Under the pieces are notes generated by a model, which had not been told where the DNA came from, made no database searches, and saw only the letters and a program-made list of their open reading frames with translations. Both the position numbers and the translations under genes were made by a program. DNA of 64,000 bases from Podocnemis expansa (taxonomy: Eukaryota > Chordata > Testudines > Podocnemididae), in NCBI GenBank assembly GCA_007922195.1, contig ML682059.1, positions 17,560,069-17,624,068 of the forward strand, in the 5' to 3' direction. This document shows, in pieces, positions 12,991 to 24,499 of the stretch. The stretch's first letter is position 1. Each line of letters begins with the position of its first letter.

Positions 12991-13196
12991 CTGAAGAACT
13001 ATATTTTGGCTTTTCATCCAGAACTTGTCTGGCATTTGGGGTTGGGAGAGGGTCGTGATGGTGTGTTATTATGAAGCGCTGTGCAGCAGCAGGGATTTCA
13101 GACGCAGTCTGATTGACTAAGCGAGAATTCTTTGGAGGACTATTAGAGACTGAGCACAAGACCGGGGTTCCATAACTCTTGTGCAGAATGTAGTGT
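12991..13196 (-). CDS. Candidate internal exon, host gene unknown
   Basis: The minus strand reads openly for about 67 codons between a plausible acceptor (CTAACATCTGGCAG at 13197) and a plausible donor (TTCAG then GTACAT at 12990). The product is Ser/Pro-rich and hydrophilic, including NSPPKNSRLVNQTASEIPAA and a THHHDPLPTP stretch, with no domain I recognise. Several CpGs are preserved in its codons (Ser-Arg, Ala-Ser, Gln-Arg), unusual in this CpG-poor region and suggestive of constraint. Against it, the polypyrimidine tract is weak, a stop lies four codons upstream, and no neighbouring exons are visible. A later acceptor at about 13179 would shorten it to 188 bp. Confidence 0.3.
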
Positions 13197-13985
13197 CTGC
13201 CAGATGTTAGTCAAGTCAGTGGCACTGACTGGTGGAGTCTGTGTGGTGCTATGGCCTTGCCCTCTTCAGCCTAGCAGTAATAGATTTTCACTACTGCCCC
13301 AGGGTAAAATTCAACCATGGTCCAGAAACTCAGCACATGGTTATATTTTGAATATGTTCATTAGGGTTGCAGTTTTTCCTACACTAAAGTCATATCTTTC
13401 CTTACCTTTTGTCATGACAACCAACAAGTAGCTCTGTTATGTATACTCTTTTGTTTCATTTGCTGTATTGCGATAAAAGGTTCGGTCATCTCAAAGCATT
13501 CTGGGTAGCTAAAAAAGTTTAAAGAAATGTTTGGGATATTTTAGCCTGGTCACAGTGAACCAGGTGCTGCCATGTGATGCAATCTTCAGTGCATCTGGGC
13601 AAAGCAATGCAAGATGTCTATTTAACACCCAGCATTTAGTGGAGGAACTAACGGTACATCCTGCAGCTCCGCAGCTCCAAAAGCACATGCCCTCGCAGGT
13701 GGCATACTCTCCTCGTCAGGCCTTCCCTTGCCTCATAAGCATGTTGCTGTTTGTAGCACATGCTGATGGAATAGTCTGTTCTTTTATAAAGGTGTGTGCC
13801 CCGGCCAAACATCATCACACCATCCTCCTTGATCCATCACCATAGAGGAAGAAAGATCATTCAGCAAAACCACAACACTAAGAGCCAGAAGATTCAGCTT
13901 CTATCGTTGGTTCTTCCACAACATTTGTTTGAACTTGGATATTTCATTTAACTTTTTTGTGCCTCAGTGTTTTCACTGTAAAATA
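13197..13985. other. Unassigned sequence
   Basis: No supported gene. A 104-codon plus frame at 13531-13845 has no motif or splice evidence. Composition is slightly richer in GC than the surroundings. Confidence 0.3.
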
Positions 13986-13988
13986 GTA

Positions 13989-14460
13989 GGGTATGTCTAC
14001 ACTTACAATTTAATTCAAATTAATCAGGATTCATTCAAAATAAATTAATGCATGTCTACACTGGCTTTAATTAATTCAAACTAAGGAATTCCTTAGTTCA
14101 AATTACTGAAAGCTTACTTCGAAATTATAACACCTTGCTTAACTTAGAAGTAAGGGTTAAATCAAATTTATTAGTTCAAATTAACTCAGTGTAGTCATGT
14201 TAATTCAAACTAACTGTTTATTTGAAATAATGTTTTTTAATCTTCTTCCTCCCAAAGTGCCTTCCTCTTTCTATATATTGGTGCCCCTCTCCTAATTCAA
14301 ACCAGCAAGACCTGTCCATGGACTTGCTAGTTCCAGTTGGTTTTCCTACTGCAGTCATGTTAGTTTGAATTATCTTAATTTGAGCTAATCATTATTAGTT
14401 TAAATTAATTAGTTCAAATTAAGTTAATTCAAACTAACCTTCTAAGTGTAGACATAGCCC
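13989..14460. mobile_element. MITE family C (TTAATTCAAATTAA tiles)
   Basis: The termini GGGTATGTCTACACTTA and TAAGTGTAGACATAGCCC are near-perfect inverted repeats. The interior is filled with TTAGTTCAAATTAA-type palindromes in both orientations, plus a middle (about 14240-14350) without them. An internal 'GCATGTCTACACTGGC' at 14051 looks like a second terminus, so this may be one element inside another or an end duplication. No coding sequence. Confidence 0.75.
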
Positions 14461-16857
14461 TATAGACTGACCTTGTTGTGTTGTGAGGCTTAATTAACTA
14501 ATGGTCATAAAGCACTTTGACATTCTCAAAATGAAGACTCTACAGAGTAGTTAGCTTGCCCTGCTCTATCAGAGTGGCTGTTGTGTGGGATGTGCTTCTA
14601 GAACTGCACATTTCCCCACCTCCTAGTATGTTTTCAACATCTAAGAGTAAATGTTAGCCCAATGAATTAAATAAGAAAATAATATTTTCCTTCATTTTAA
14701 TATCACAGAATAGTCCTGTTATGAGTATTCAGACACTTTCATTGAGGCACTAGGAATTCTTTTTGGAAAATTTGATTACATATGGACAGCATCAGAACAG
14801 CATAATTGAATGTTTCCAAAACCCATTTGTTTATGAAAACAAAAACTATGTAAAAGGTAATTCAAATAAACTTTTAGTAGACATACAGAATGAAAGAATA
14901 GTAGTCAGGGCAGGTATAGATCAGGGCAGGAAAGAAAGGATGTTGCTTTAAAAATAATACTTTAAAATATGTGTCATAATTTCAAACAGTATAATAAATG
15001 ATTTTCAGGTAAAGGAACATGTACTTCTCTCAGGTTACACTGGTTAACTGACATCAGAACCTGGCCCAATGCAGCTGCTTTCTAGAAATTAGAAGGTGTG
15101 GGTAAAAGTGTATTACAAAATATCTTGGGGTGGAATGAGTAAAATCTGGTCTGCTGTTACAATTGTACCAGAAATGTGACAATTTTTGAGTTCTCTAATA
15201 ATAAATATTTAGGGAAAGAATCAAAGGAAGACCTGGTTTTGTTTCAGACAAATGAAAATATCACAAAATAGAAATAGCTTTGGAGGAGATCTTTTAGTCT
15301 TAGAATATAGAATGCATAGTTTCCTCAGCTTTAACCACATAAGAAGACTTGTAAATAAAATTTCAGCATGGGGAGACCCTAACCTTACAAGAGGATTCAT
15401 ATTTGGCTTTAAGTGATAGACCATTTCAATTTGTGGATCATTATAAATAGATATATTTAAAGTCTGAGTCTCTAGCTGAAAAGTGTTTACTGTTTCTTTT
15501 GTTAAATTATTCTAAAGACTGCATTCGTGAATTCATAATTGAATAAAGTGTTTATTTTTCAACTTGCAGAAATATTCTATCCTGAAGGTGTCTGCATGAC
15601 TGGAGCAATCACTGCTGCACAAAACTGATTGACATATGTAAAAAAGAGGAGGATGATTGTTAATACATGAAAGGAAAGACCACTAGCTTATCTCACATCA
15701 GCTTTATGATTCATGCCTCCTGTCCATTAAATGAAAAAGAAATTCTAATATATCACATTGTGTGTTCAGTGTTTGTTATGATATGATATGTCAAAGGAGA
15801 CTTATTTACCACTTGAGCAATAACTGTCAATGCAGATATGATTGCACTTTACAAGATGAAATGAGATCTCCAGCTCTTATACATGGATTTCCAACTGTAT
15901 TTCCAAGCAAGACAGTAACTATGCATGTTGTACAAAGTAATTCATAATATAACAGAATGTGTATTCCTCCTAATTACAGATGACTTAGAAGAAATGGTTC
16001 CCAATAGGAAAAGCTATTTTAGTAACAGACTACCCACATAACAGCCTTATACAGTCTTCAGTAAGAAAGGTTAAAAGCCAGCTAGACTCAGACGCCACTG
16101 CTGGAAGAGTAAAATCCACAGCTAGGCATATGGGCCCTTCATCTGCCAAGCATCTCCCCCCGAGTGACTAAATTGGCCAGCTCTTGCACATGAACTGACA
16201 GGAAGAACAGGCCAAAGGGGCCTATGTTTGATATCATAAACCACACAATAATGTCAAGTGCTTCTCCGATATTATATGTAGACTTTGCAGTTTACACAGC
16301 TCACCTGTAAGAATCAGAAAACTTAGGATTCAATACAACTGATTTTTGACATCACAGAACTTAAAATCAATTTTTTTTCTCATTCATGTAGTGAGGCTTT
16401 TGAGCCATAATAAAGGTTTCATTAATACTTGGATTTTTGTAGAATTTGATGATACATTTTTTATGCCACAGGGCAGTAAGAACTTATGTTGTTCTTTATA
16501 AAACTCTCTGCTTCTGCAGAAGTGTAATTAGATTGCCTGAAACTACTATGTTCATATTTCAGTAAGGTCATCAGCCTTCTCAGTTACTAAAGATAAATTA
16601 GTTTTCTGAAACATAGTGTCACACAGAGTTCAGATGAGACATTAAAAATGGAAGCATGATCTCATCTTCTGCACAGACATTTAAGTTGTCATGGTCATTT
16701 GAATAAGAGTAAAGATTTGCCCTCATGACCTTAACCAAAACCTCCCCGGTCTGAAGCATTGTTCAGTGCAGTGTACACTTGTTTCTTGTTTCCCTTCCCT
16801 GTTAAGAGGTGGCTGCATTTCAGCATGTCTATAGCTATTTTGATCTGTGGAGACAAA
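14461..16857. other. Unassigned AT-rich sequence
   Basis: No gene or RNA gene is recognised. The short frames at 14763, 15221 and 15762 have no motifs or splice context. Confidence 0.35.
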
Positions 16858-17044
16858 GGCGATGTTCACACACAAACTGCTTATTTTGAAACAAGATGTT
16901 TCAAAACAAGCCATTTTGAAATAATGTTTTATTTCAAAACACCTTATTTCAAAAGACAAAAAAGTGTCTTCGAAAGAAGGGAACCAAAATAGCAAGTCCA
17001 CAGTGTGGACATGCTATTTCGCTTTGGGGGGGCTGCAGACCCCG

Positions 17045-17444
17045 NNNNNNNNNNNNNNNNNNNNNNNNNNNNNNNNNNNNNNNNNNNNNNNNNNNNNNNN
17101 NNNNNNNNNNNNNNNNNNNNNNNNNNNNNNNNNNNNNNNNNNNNNNNNNNNNNNNNNNNNNNNNNNNNNNNNNNNNNNNNNNNNNNNNNNNNNNNNNNNN
17201 NNNNNNNNNNNNNNNNNNNNNNNNNNNNNNNNNNNNNNNNNNNNNNNNNNNNNNNNNNNNNNNNNNNNNNNNNNNNNNNNNNNNNNNNNNNNNNNNNNNN
17301 NNNNNNNNNNNNNNNNNNNNNNNNNNNNNNNNNNNNNNNNNNNNNNNNNNNNNNNNNNNNNNNNNNNNNNNNNNNNNNNNNNNNNNNNNNNNNNNNNNNN
17401 NNNNNNNNNNNNNNNNNNNNNNNNNNNNNNNNNNNNNNNNNNNN
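17045..17444. other. Assembly gap of exactly 400 N
   Basis: 400 consecutive N. It starts after a G-rich run and ends directly at a perfect 26-bp palindrome. Confidence 0.99.
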
Positions 17445-17470
17445 CTCAGCACCCTGGCCAGGGTGCTGAG
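17445..17470. repeat. Perfect 26-bp palindrome at the gap edge
   Basis: CTCAGCACCCTGG is followed at once by its exact reverse complement. A second, shorter inverted repeat (GGGTGCTAAGCACCC) follows at about 17490. A related GC-rich block with the same CAGGGTGCT wording lies at 49530 in another family A element. Confidence 0.9.
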
Positions 17471-17732
17471 GGGGTGGCCCTTCCACCCAGGGTGCTAAGC
17501 ACCCTTGGGGGGAAGGTCAAATGTTGTTTCAGAACAGTTTGTTCTGAAACAACATGTCCCCACGGGGTTGTTTCGAAACGGAAGTAGGTTTAAGCTGTTT
17601 CAAAACATGGCTCCCATTTTAAAACAAGGGAACCCCTTGTTTCAAAATAGGAGTACGTCGTGTGGACATGCTGTTTCTTATTTCAAAACAACCTCTGTTG
17701 TTTAGAAATAAGAAGCCTGTGTGAACACACCC

Positions 17733-18199
17733 AAAGAGTACTGTAATAAATAGAAAATAACAATTTTTTTGTCCTTTTTAAAAATCTATACATCCAGTAG
17801 CATTATGAGGAGACCTGGAGAATTAATATAGTAGAAATAATTTTGTAAGTTCAATTGAAATCACTAAATTTTGGCCTAGATTTTTTTTTTTATCAGACAA
17901 GCCTAATAGCTTTTGACATTAAAAAAAAATAAATAAAAAGGACAGTTTTGGCAGAAAAACTACTTCTAGCTTTGTAAAATAAAAGTAAGTATATTGCAGT
18001 AGAAACCAGAACTAAAGATCAAAATGTAGTCTGTTTACTGTATCAGATGTTTGAAAATTTCAGAAGCTACAGGCAGAAGAGCCTGTGAATAGTCTCGGCT
18101 ACTCCATTGTTTTGATGTATAATGTTTACTATTAATTGGTCAGTCAAGCAGAGTCTCTGTCTAACCCGTCCCTTTGCTCTGCCCCTGTGGCAGGCAATG
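17733..18199. other. Unassigned AT-rich sequence
   Basis: No gene seen. Homopolymer T and A runs lie near 17881 and 17922. Confidence 0.35.
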
Positions 18200-18207
18200 A
18201 TTTAGAC

Positions 18208-18392
18208 CAGGCATGGCCAAACTGGCTTGGGAGCCACATGTGGCTCTTGAATGAAAAAGTGCAGCTCACGGAAGAAGGTCAGCAGATCAGTTTAGTAGGT
18301 AAAAGTATATGGCTATATGCCTCACTGCAGCTCTTGAAGGTTTAACGATCAACTTGTGTGGCTCTTGAGCTCCATAAGTTTGGCCACCCCTG
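18208..18392. mobile_element. Non-autonomous hAT element (185 bp)
   Basis: The termini CAGGCATGGCCAAACT and AGTTTGGCCACCCCTG are inverted repeats. The flanks ATTTAGAC and ATTGAGAC are an 8-bp target duplication with one mismatch. The subterminal GCCACATGTGGCTCTTGA links it to the elements at 57594 and 61169, so it is probably a shorter deletion form of that family. Confidence 0.8.
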
Positions 18393-18400
18393 ATTGAGAC

Positions 18401-19099
18401 TCTCAAAAGCCATCCATATCCTAATATACACATGGTTTGGAGATGACTGCTGTGAGCTAAAATATCCATGCAAAGGCCCAATGACTTCACAATACTCCTT
18501 GAACTCTGTCTTCTTTCATGACAACCAAAGAAGCAATGTTGCCATACTGTCCCCACCAGGAAAACTAATTTCACTGGGTTGTGTTAGGTTCAGCAAGCTG
18601 CTTTTTAAATAGTATCTTAGCATCTTGAGGTAAAATCAATCTTAAAACAAAGACTTAAATTTCACAGGTAAATTAGCCACTAAAAGTAAGACCAACTCCA
18701 GCTGTCAATAGAGAGGAAAATACTGTGTGGTCTTATTCAGATTGTTGTATATTCAGACTAACTGCATTAAAAGATTAGAATAAAGTCTTGAGTCTTTAAC
18801 CTCAATAGGAACAGGAGATAGCATTTTTTTAACACGGGTGAAAAAAGGTCCAAGTGCAATTTTATAACAGTGAAATCATTTGTGTTAAGATAGTTAGTTT
18901 TATAAATTGTGCCTATGATATAGTGAAGGAATCAATAAAAAAGAAATTGGGAAAATATCAAAATAAAATCTTCCTTCATTCCGGGTAACAAGAACAAGAG
19001 TGTGACATGATATCATCACATTTATTTTAATAAAGACAATTAATTTTAAACACAGTATAGCCATATATATTAAATTACAGTATATATAGTATGACTATA
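18401..19099. other. Unassigned sequence
   Basis: No gene supported. Overlapping frames on both strands at 18287-18612 show no motif. Confidence 0.3.
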
Positions 19100-20180
19100 A
19101 AGGAATTATAGCTCCTTTCTGGTCAGGCTCTCTATTCCTGTGTAGGAGACCACCACAAGTCCATGCATCACTCAATTCTCATTTAAATCCCATGCTGAGA
19201 TATATGTAAATGGCATCTTTGAAAGCTCTTTACATAGGATCAATTTATTCTACCACATTTCTAGAAGGAAATGCTGAGTACTCAGATACCACTGCATATG
19301 CTATCAGGGGAAAGTTAGTAATATACACCTTAAAACACTTAGCACTGTCGTCATCAAACAAAGACTCTCTATTGGCAAGGTTGATCTCATCACAGAATGG
19401 GCCACTAAAATACTTTGAGAGAACTTGCTTCAATACAGAAACAATTCCTCCGTGACTTTTCACCACTACTTGTCACTGTGCAGGTCTTCAGGGTTTATTA
19501 AAGAATACATTTTTGACTGAGTAAGGAACAGAACTTAAATAACACAGGCAGGAGTGACTGTCCACATGTGCAGCTGGGAACAGCCCTGTTAGCTCTGACG
19601 TAAGGCATAGCTCTCAAGTCACACAACACTGTTCCATGCTATGGAGCATCTCTAAATTACATCCTTTTACATGCATATCTCTATGGTCACTTACCACCCC
19701 ATATTTGAATTCATAAGAATATCATAAAAAATTACAGCCCATACTCTGTGGGACCCAGTCCCCAAAGAAATCTTTCCTGAGCCTGCTTTTCTGGCCTTCG
19801 AACAACACCCCAGACTTTCCAAGCTCATCATCAGAAGAAAGTTCCTTACAGACAGTGATGCACCAACTCAAAGGAGCACCAGACTGGACAATACAACAGA
19901 TGTACAAGTTGCAGATATATCGCCTCTGCTGCAAGGATCACTATTCCATTCCATGGCCAATAATAATTATGTGGGTGACACCTCTATCCTGTTGAATGAA
20001 GTCACACAGGAAAATAGCAAAAAATTAAAACACCCTATCATCCGTAGATATAGAGGGGTATTTAGCAGCTTTCTCCAGGAGTAGCGTTAAACAGATATGA
20101 CCTGTGGCATGATTTTTTGGAGTCCTGAAAAACAAATTGTGAGTCAGAACGGCTAAATGTCAAGGTAGCAAATGCACTGA
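19100..20180 (+). mobile_element. Unclassified coding-like repeat, copy 1
   Basis: The plus strand contains a broken protein-like reading with blocks AIRGKLVIYTLKHL, SSSNKD, ERTCFNT (about 19215-19440) and KKSFLSLLFWPSNN (about 19760). The same blocks, in the same order, occur on the minus strand at 50.9-51.8 kb. Finding the same protein-level similarity twice implies a common mobile ORF. I do not recognise the enzyme. The second copy's neighbourhood suggests a Penelope-like origin, but this copy shows no RT or endonuclease motif. Confidence 0.4.
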
Positions 20181-20690
20181 ATGTGATCTGGCTGCCCCCT
20201 CCCCCCACTTTTTTCCAATGACCCTCTTCCAATAAGGAAATTTACTGCTATTGCAAGTATTAGTGATTATATATTATATAATTACTAGCTGTAACCCATC
20301 AAAAATGAAGGAGGAAATCACAAGGGAATTTATGAAATATTTTACTCAATTAATAGCTCTTTAATTACAATATTTTTAGCAAAATTTCTTTGGTCAGCTA
20401 AAACTTTTCCTTGGTACTTCGTATCCTTCAGGTAAACTTTTGGATTTTAATGGCTTCTTTCCTGACTGAGCAACACATACAATTATCTGAAGAGTCAGCA
20501 TGAAATATTGGAAACAGCTGAAAGCATAGCTGAGAGCTTTATAATTCTGACAAGTTCCAAAGGGGCAGCCACGTCACCACAGTGAACTATCCCTGAGTTT
20601 CACTGGCTGTTATTGTCCAATTTTTAAATCCGCAACCACTTCACCTTTACAAGTTACAATGAAGTATGTAGCTACAATAAGGTATATATC
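20181..20690. other. Unassigned sequence with a Penelope tail scrap
   Basis: The stretch at about 20548-20575 (TTCCAAAGGGGCAGCCACGT) matches the extreme 3' end of the Penelope tail on the minus strand. Nothing else is recognised. Confidence 0.35.
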
Positions 20691-20710
20691 TGTACCATGC
20701 CAAGATTCCT

Positions 20711-20785
20711 AAGCCATTGTGATGTCAGAGGTGACTCAACAAACTGGAGCAATCGGTTGAGTCACCTCTGACATTGCAATGGCTT
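20711..20785. repeat. Long hairpin: 30-bp arms, 15-nt loop
   Basis: The left arm 20711-20740 and right arm 20756-20785 are inverted copies with only two differences. Both would be G-U wobbles if transcribed. An outer 8-bp pair (GTACCATG at 20692-20699 with CATGGTAC at 20790-20797) extends the stem beyond an asymmetric internal loop. It could be a small RNA precursor-like fold or the remnant of a palindromic transposon. The paired TG/CA differences would also arise from CpG decay of a once perfect palindrome. Confidence 0.75.
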
Positions 20786-21231
20786 GTCACATGGTACTCT
20801 TCACATCATGCATGCACACACATAGCAAATTAATATAGTAGATGAGCCAGTCTGACTGTGTAGTAAGAGTCTCCTGAAGTTCGAAGACTGTCTTCATTTT
20901 GTACTGAAGGAAGGTGCAGATCAGAAAACCCATCTATAGCAGATCCTTGAATGGCCAGCAAGATTCACCTGAAGATTGTAAAACCAGGTGGTAAGCTATA
21001 GCTTTATGGTTGTGTTCATTTAGCTAATCTATACTTAGTGGCTGCACAACAGAATCTCAATAAACTTTAGTCTCTAAATTGGACAGATGTGCTGTGTGCT
21101 CATGAAACCTATTAACTCCTTTCTGAACCTTTGAAACCTAAGTCAGTGAGCTCTCAGGAGAATGGAACTGACAGTCTCAGGGAACCCTCAGGGATTGGGA
21201 AAGTGAGGAAGGTTTTCCTCGGGGGGGGGGA

Positions 21232-21470
21232 ACAAAAAAAAACCAAGGAGTTCTTTTGGCCTTTTAAGACTAACTCATTTATTTTTTGCACGAGCTTTTG
21301 TGGGAGAAAATCCCACTTCGTCGGATGCTTCAAAGACGAAGTGGGATTTTCTCCCACAAAAGCTCATGTGAAAAATAAATTTGTTAGTCTTAAAGTGCCA
21401 CACGACTCTGTTTTTTTGTTTGTTTTTTTTTGCTGGACTATACTAACACAGCTATCCCTTTGGAAATTTC
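21232..21470. mobile_element. Penelope-like tail, near-perfect palindromic dimer
   Basis: A minus-strand tail (21232-21334) and a plus-strand tail (21335-21470) face each other. The core arms 21291-21322 and 21335-21366 match at 31 of 32 positions around a 12-nt loop. The plus copy continues through 'GTTAGTCTTAAAGTGCCACA' to 'ACTAACACAGCTATCCCTTT'. The hammerhead-like core is damaged in both halves (CCGACGA or truncated, and CAAAA for GAAA). Confidence 0.75.
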
Positions 21471-22213
21471 CTCAGGGAGACATTAGGTTTGGGGAACCTG
21501 GAGAGAACCACCTGACCTTTATTCAATGACCCCTCAGGGGAAGGAATCTGATGGGTCTATTCAATAAGCTCCCAGGAAAGGGAATTTGAATCACTAGCAG
21601 TAAGCTCTTAGTGGAGGGAATCTGATCTGCTGACCCAAAAGGCCAGGGTAACATAAGCAAAAACTTCTCACTAAGTTATCATTTTATATGTGACTGATCA
21701 ATTCTCAGTCATCCTTGAAAAAAAAAAAAAAACCTGCTAAACACTTTCAAAAAATGAGCCTGGGAGCTTAAATTTATTACCCTGCTAGACACTAAAAATC
21801 ATGGACTTGAGAGATCCTTTTCTGTGCCCTGGAAGTAGTCCACACATCCATCTGCTAAATGATAAGGATCCTTGAGAGGATTCAAGCCAGCATTTGCTAC
21901 AGAGTGAAAGCTTTCTCCATCTTTGAAGGCCAAATTACTTAGCAGTCTTTGATCACTGAGAAGAAGTAAAGGATTTACTTGTCACTTATTTAAAATTAGT
22001 ACATATTTCTTGGGACTTACTCTACGATTAATAGAAGTAACACAAACATTTATACATAAAGATAAATCAACAATGCCATCTATGACAGTAGTTCTTGTGA
22101 TATGTTTTTTTTTTTTCTTACTATTAAGTAGAAGAAAGCTGGTACTATATTTTCCATAAACAAAGAATGAAAAACATTGTTTTAGTCTGGATTATCAAAC
22201 ACAGAGAGAATTA
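21471..22213. other. Unassigned sequence
   Basis: Old repeat-like non-coding sequence. CTCAGGGAA-type phrases recur at 21480-21620. No gene is seen. Confidence 0.3.
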
Positions 22214-22830
22214 ATATGAAACTGTAGTGATGGTCCTAGGCTTCCCTCTGAGACTGAGAGGGAGGAACTGACACTCATACCAAAGCGTGTGGGCCTGGAG
22301 ATGCCACACCCACCACATCAGAAGCAGAGGGCGGGTCCAAGGCAGGAACAAGAAGTATAAAGGACAAGCCCTCTCAATTGACGGGAAGTGACTGAAGGAG
22401 AAGGATATCTCTCCTATGGTGCTAGGACCTGAAGCTGATCACCTGCGCGCCACACACTCCATCGGAGGAGCTACCAGGGCTGCCTACCAGCTGGCACTGT
22501 AAGGACTCACAGGAGTTACCTGGCCCCTGCAACCTAGAGGAGCTGCCTGACACTAGTGACTCCAAAGTCCTTCTGGAGCTACCTCTTATGTTCTGCCCTC
22601 AGGAAGTGGGCTGTGACTTGGACCACAGGTACATGAGCACAGGAGTGAAGGAAGTAGCTGAGGGATAGCTGGCCCCAGTCTGGCCACAGTCAAGCGTGAG
22701 CACTGCTCAGTGAGTTTTGGCTGAAGACCACTGATCCAGTCACTGGACACCCTGACACTGCTAACACTGTGGGCTGGGACACAATGGAGTCAGATAGGCC
22801 TGCATCCCTCTCCCCTCTGCTCTACCACGC
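22214..22830 (+). other. Possible solo LTR
   Basis: GC-richer than its surroundings, with a TATA-like AAGTATAAAGGACAAGCCC near 22351. No coding sequence. Ends and target duplication cannot be set, so the LTR call rests on composition and the promoter-like motif only. Confidence 0.3.
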
Positions 22831-22875
22831 CTTAGCTTGCAAAGCTTCAGCATGGTGTAGCTGACTTGCTCTGCT

Positions 22876-23119
22876 TGGGGGGGAAAAAAAAACAAAACCT
22901 AGGAGTCCTGTGACACTTAAAGATTCACAGAGCTATTTTTCACATGAGCTTTTGTGGGAGAAACTCACACTTCATCAGATGCTTCGAAGATGGGGTGACT
23001 TACAGAATGGAATGAAAATAAATGCAAGGGAGTGTAAAACATGGGATTACGTCATACAGTAACAGCAAATCAGAGCAGTCGTTAAGGTTCACACCCTGAG
23101 AAGGCTGAAGTCAAATAGC
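22876..23119 (-). mobile_element. Penelope-like 3' fragment in tandem with the next copy
   Basis: A minus-strand tail plus part of the 3' untranslated region. It abuts the 3' end of the 23120-25835 copy in the same orientation, so the two form a head-to-tail tandem. The hammerhead-like core has CUGAUGA intact but CAAAA in place of GAAA. Confidence 0.7.
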
Positions 23120-23443
23120 CAAGTTCCAAAGGGGCAATTGTTTTAGTCTAGTCCAGAAAAGAAAAGGAAAAAAAAAATAAAATGGAGTCCTGTGGCCCTT
23201 AAAGACTAACGGATTTATTTTTCACATGAGCTTTCTTGGGAGAAAATCCCACTTCGTCAGATGCTTTGAAGAGGGGGAACTTACAGAATTGGATGAGAAT
23301 AAATGCAGGGGAGTGTAAGACATGCGATCAGGTCATACTGCAACAGCAAATCAGAGCATTTGTAAAGATTCAAAGTCTAGGAAACAGCACACAGAGGGAG
23401 GGTGAAATCAAATTACCTGTTATAATGTGCAAAGAATCCATAG

Positions 23444-24124
23444 TCACAATTCAGCCCCGCTTTCACACAAACTAATCTGCATATTATTTGGATTTTGGCC
23501 TTTTGCTTTTTGAAGTCTTGATGTCTCATTGATTTTCTTGAGGACCATCGTTAACAAATCATCGATGTAGTGATTAGGAAAATGGAAGTGCTCCACAACT
23601 GTTTTTTTTTTTATTGTGTTGTGATTTCTGATATCAGTTTTGTGTGCATTTATTCTTCTGCGTAGGGACTGTCCTGTTTGTCCAATGTATAAGACATGGG
23701 GGCATTTCCAGCACATGGTGGCATAAATCATATTAGTGGATGAGCAGGTGAAGGACACTTTGATGGAGTAGCTAGCTTGATTAGGTCCTCTTATAGTGTC
23801 TTTTATGTGGATATGTGGACAAAGTTGGCAGTGTGGTTTATTGCGGGGATAGCTGCCTGCTTTAATGTTTCTGTTGTTAGGTCTGTAGTTGCTGGTGAGT
23901 ATCTGTTTAAGGTTTGGGGGTTGTCTGTACGCGAGGAGAGGTCTGTCTCTAAAGGCTAGAGAGAGTGAGGGGTCATCTTTCAAAATAGGCTGGAGGTCCT
24001 TGATGATCTGTTGTAGAGGTCTGACTTGAGGGTTGTATGTGGTGACCAGTGGTGTTCTGTTGTTTTCTTTTTTGGGCCTTTCCTGTAGTAGTTGACTGCA
24101 AGATACCCATCTTGCCCTGTCAAT
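23444..24124 (-). pseudogene. Penelope-like polyprotein: GIY-YIG endonuclease end
   Basis: The minus strand is open for 179 codons (23983 to 23444) and continues in frame-like fashion upstream to 24124. The protein carries a Cys pair (CQLCPH), then the GIY-YIG endonuclease signature: MIYAT, KCPHVLYIGQTGQS, the catalytic-type Arg in LRRRINAHKTD, and a conserved VEHFHFPNH block. In Penelope elements this endonuclease nicks the target DNA to prime reverse transcription by the linked RT. The C-terminal part is well preserved and ends at a natural stop. The RT core is absent through truncation, and a MITE cuts the N-terminal side, so this is a pseudogene. Its 3' flank carries the tail with a hammerhead-like core at about 23236-23272. 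A fully broken relative lies at 25836-26100 on the other strand. Confidence 0.85.
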
Positions 24125-24499
24125 GAGTGTGTCTAAACTATGTGTTTAAGTCGACTTAAGGCCCCTTAAGTTGACTTAAACAGAACCCTGTCTACACTGC
24201 AGGGCAATAAAGTCAACTTTAGCATCAGCTAAAGTTGACTTTATTACTTCCGCTTATAAAGTAGACTTTAAAGTTAAGTCAACTTTATTAAGTTGACTTA
24301 AGGCAATGTCGAGGGGAAGGTGCCTTAAGTCAACTTAATTGGTCTCCCAGCCACAGAAAACATGGGGATAAAGGCTGACTAGAAGGTACAACACAGCTGC
24401 AATGTTCCCAGCTGTGTGGACCACAGCCAAACTCCCCATGCTCCCTGACAGATCTCCCCTGTTGTGAGCCAGACCGGGCATCACAGCCTGACACAGCCT

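Larger units (their letters stand above)
16858..17732. mobile_element. MITE family A with GC-rich core and assembly gap
   Basis: The ends GGCGATGTTCACACACAAAC and CCTGTGTGAACACACCC are inverted repeats, flanked by AAA on both sides. TTATTTTGAAA/TTTCGAAA palindromes fill both flanks. The core changes to GC-rich (GGGGGGGCTGCAGACC before the gap, CCCTGGCCAGGG after it). The gap hides the centre, so the true length is unknown. Open frames running across the gap are artefacts. Confidence 0.7.

Noticed and set aside
16944..17587. Long open frames of 150-207 codons on both strands
   Set aside because: They exist only because they run across 400 N; their real residues are MITE flanks.
22214..22830. 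CpG-island promoter of a host gene
   Set aside because: GC-richer but not CpG-dense, and no downstream exon; an LTR remnant fits better.
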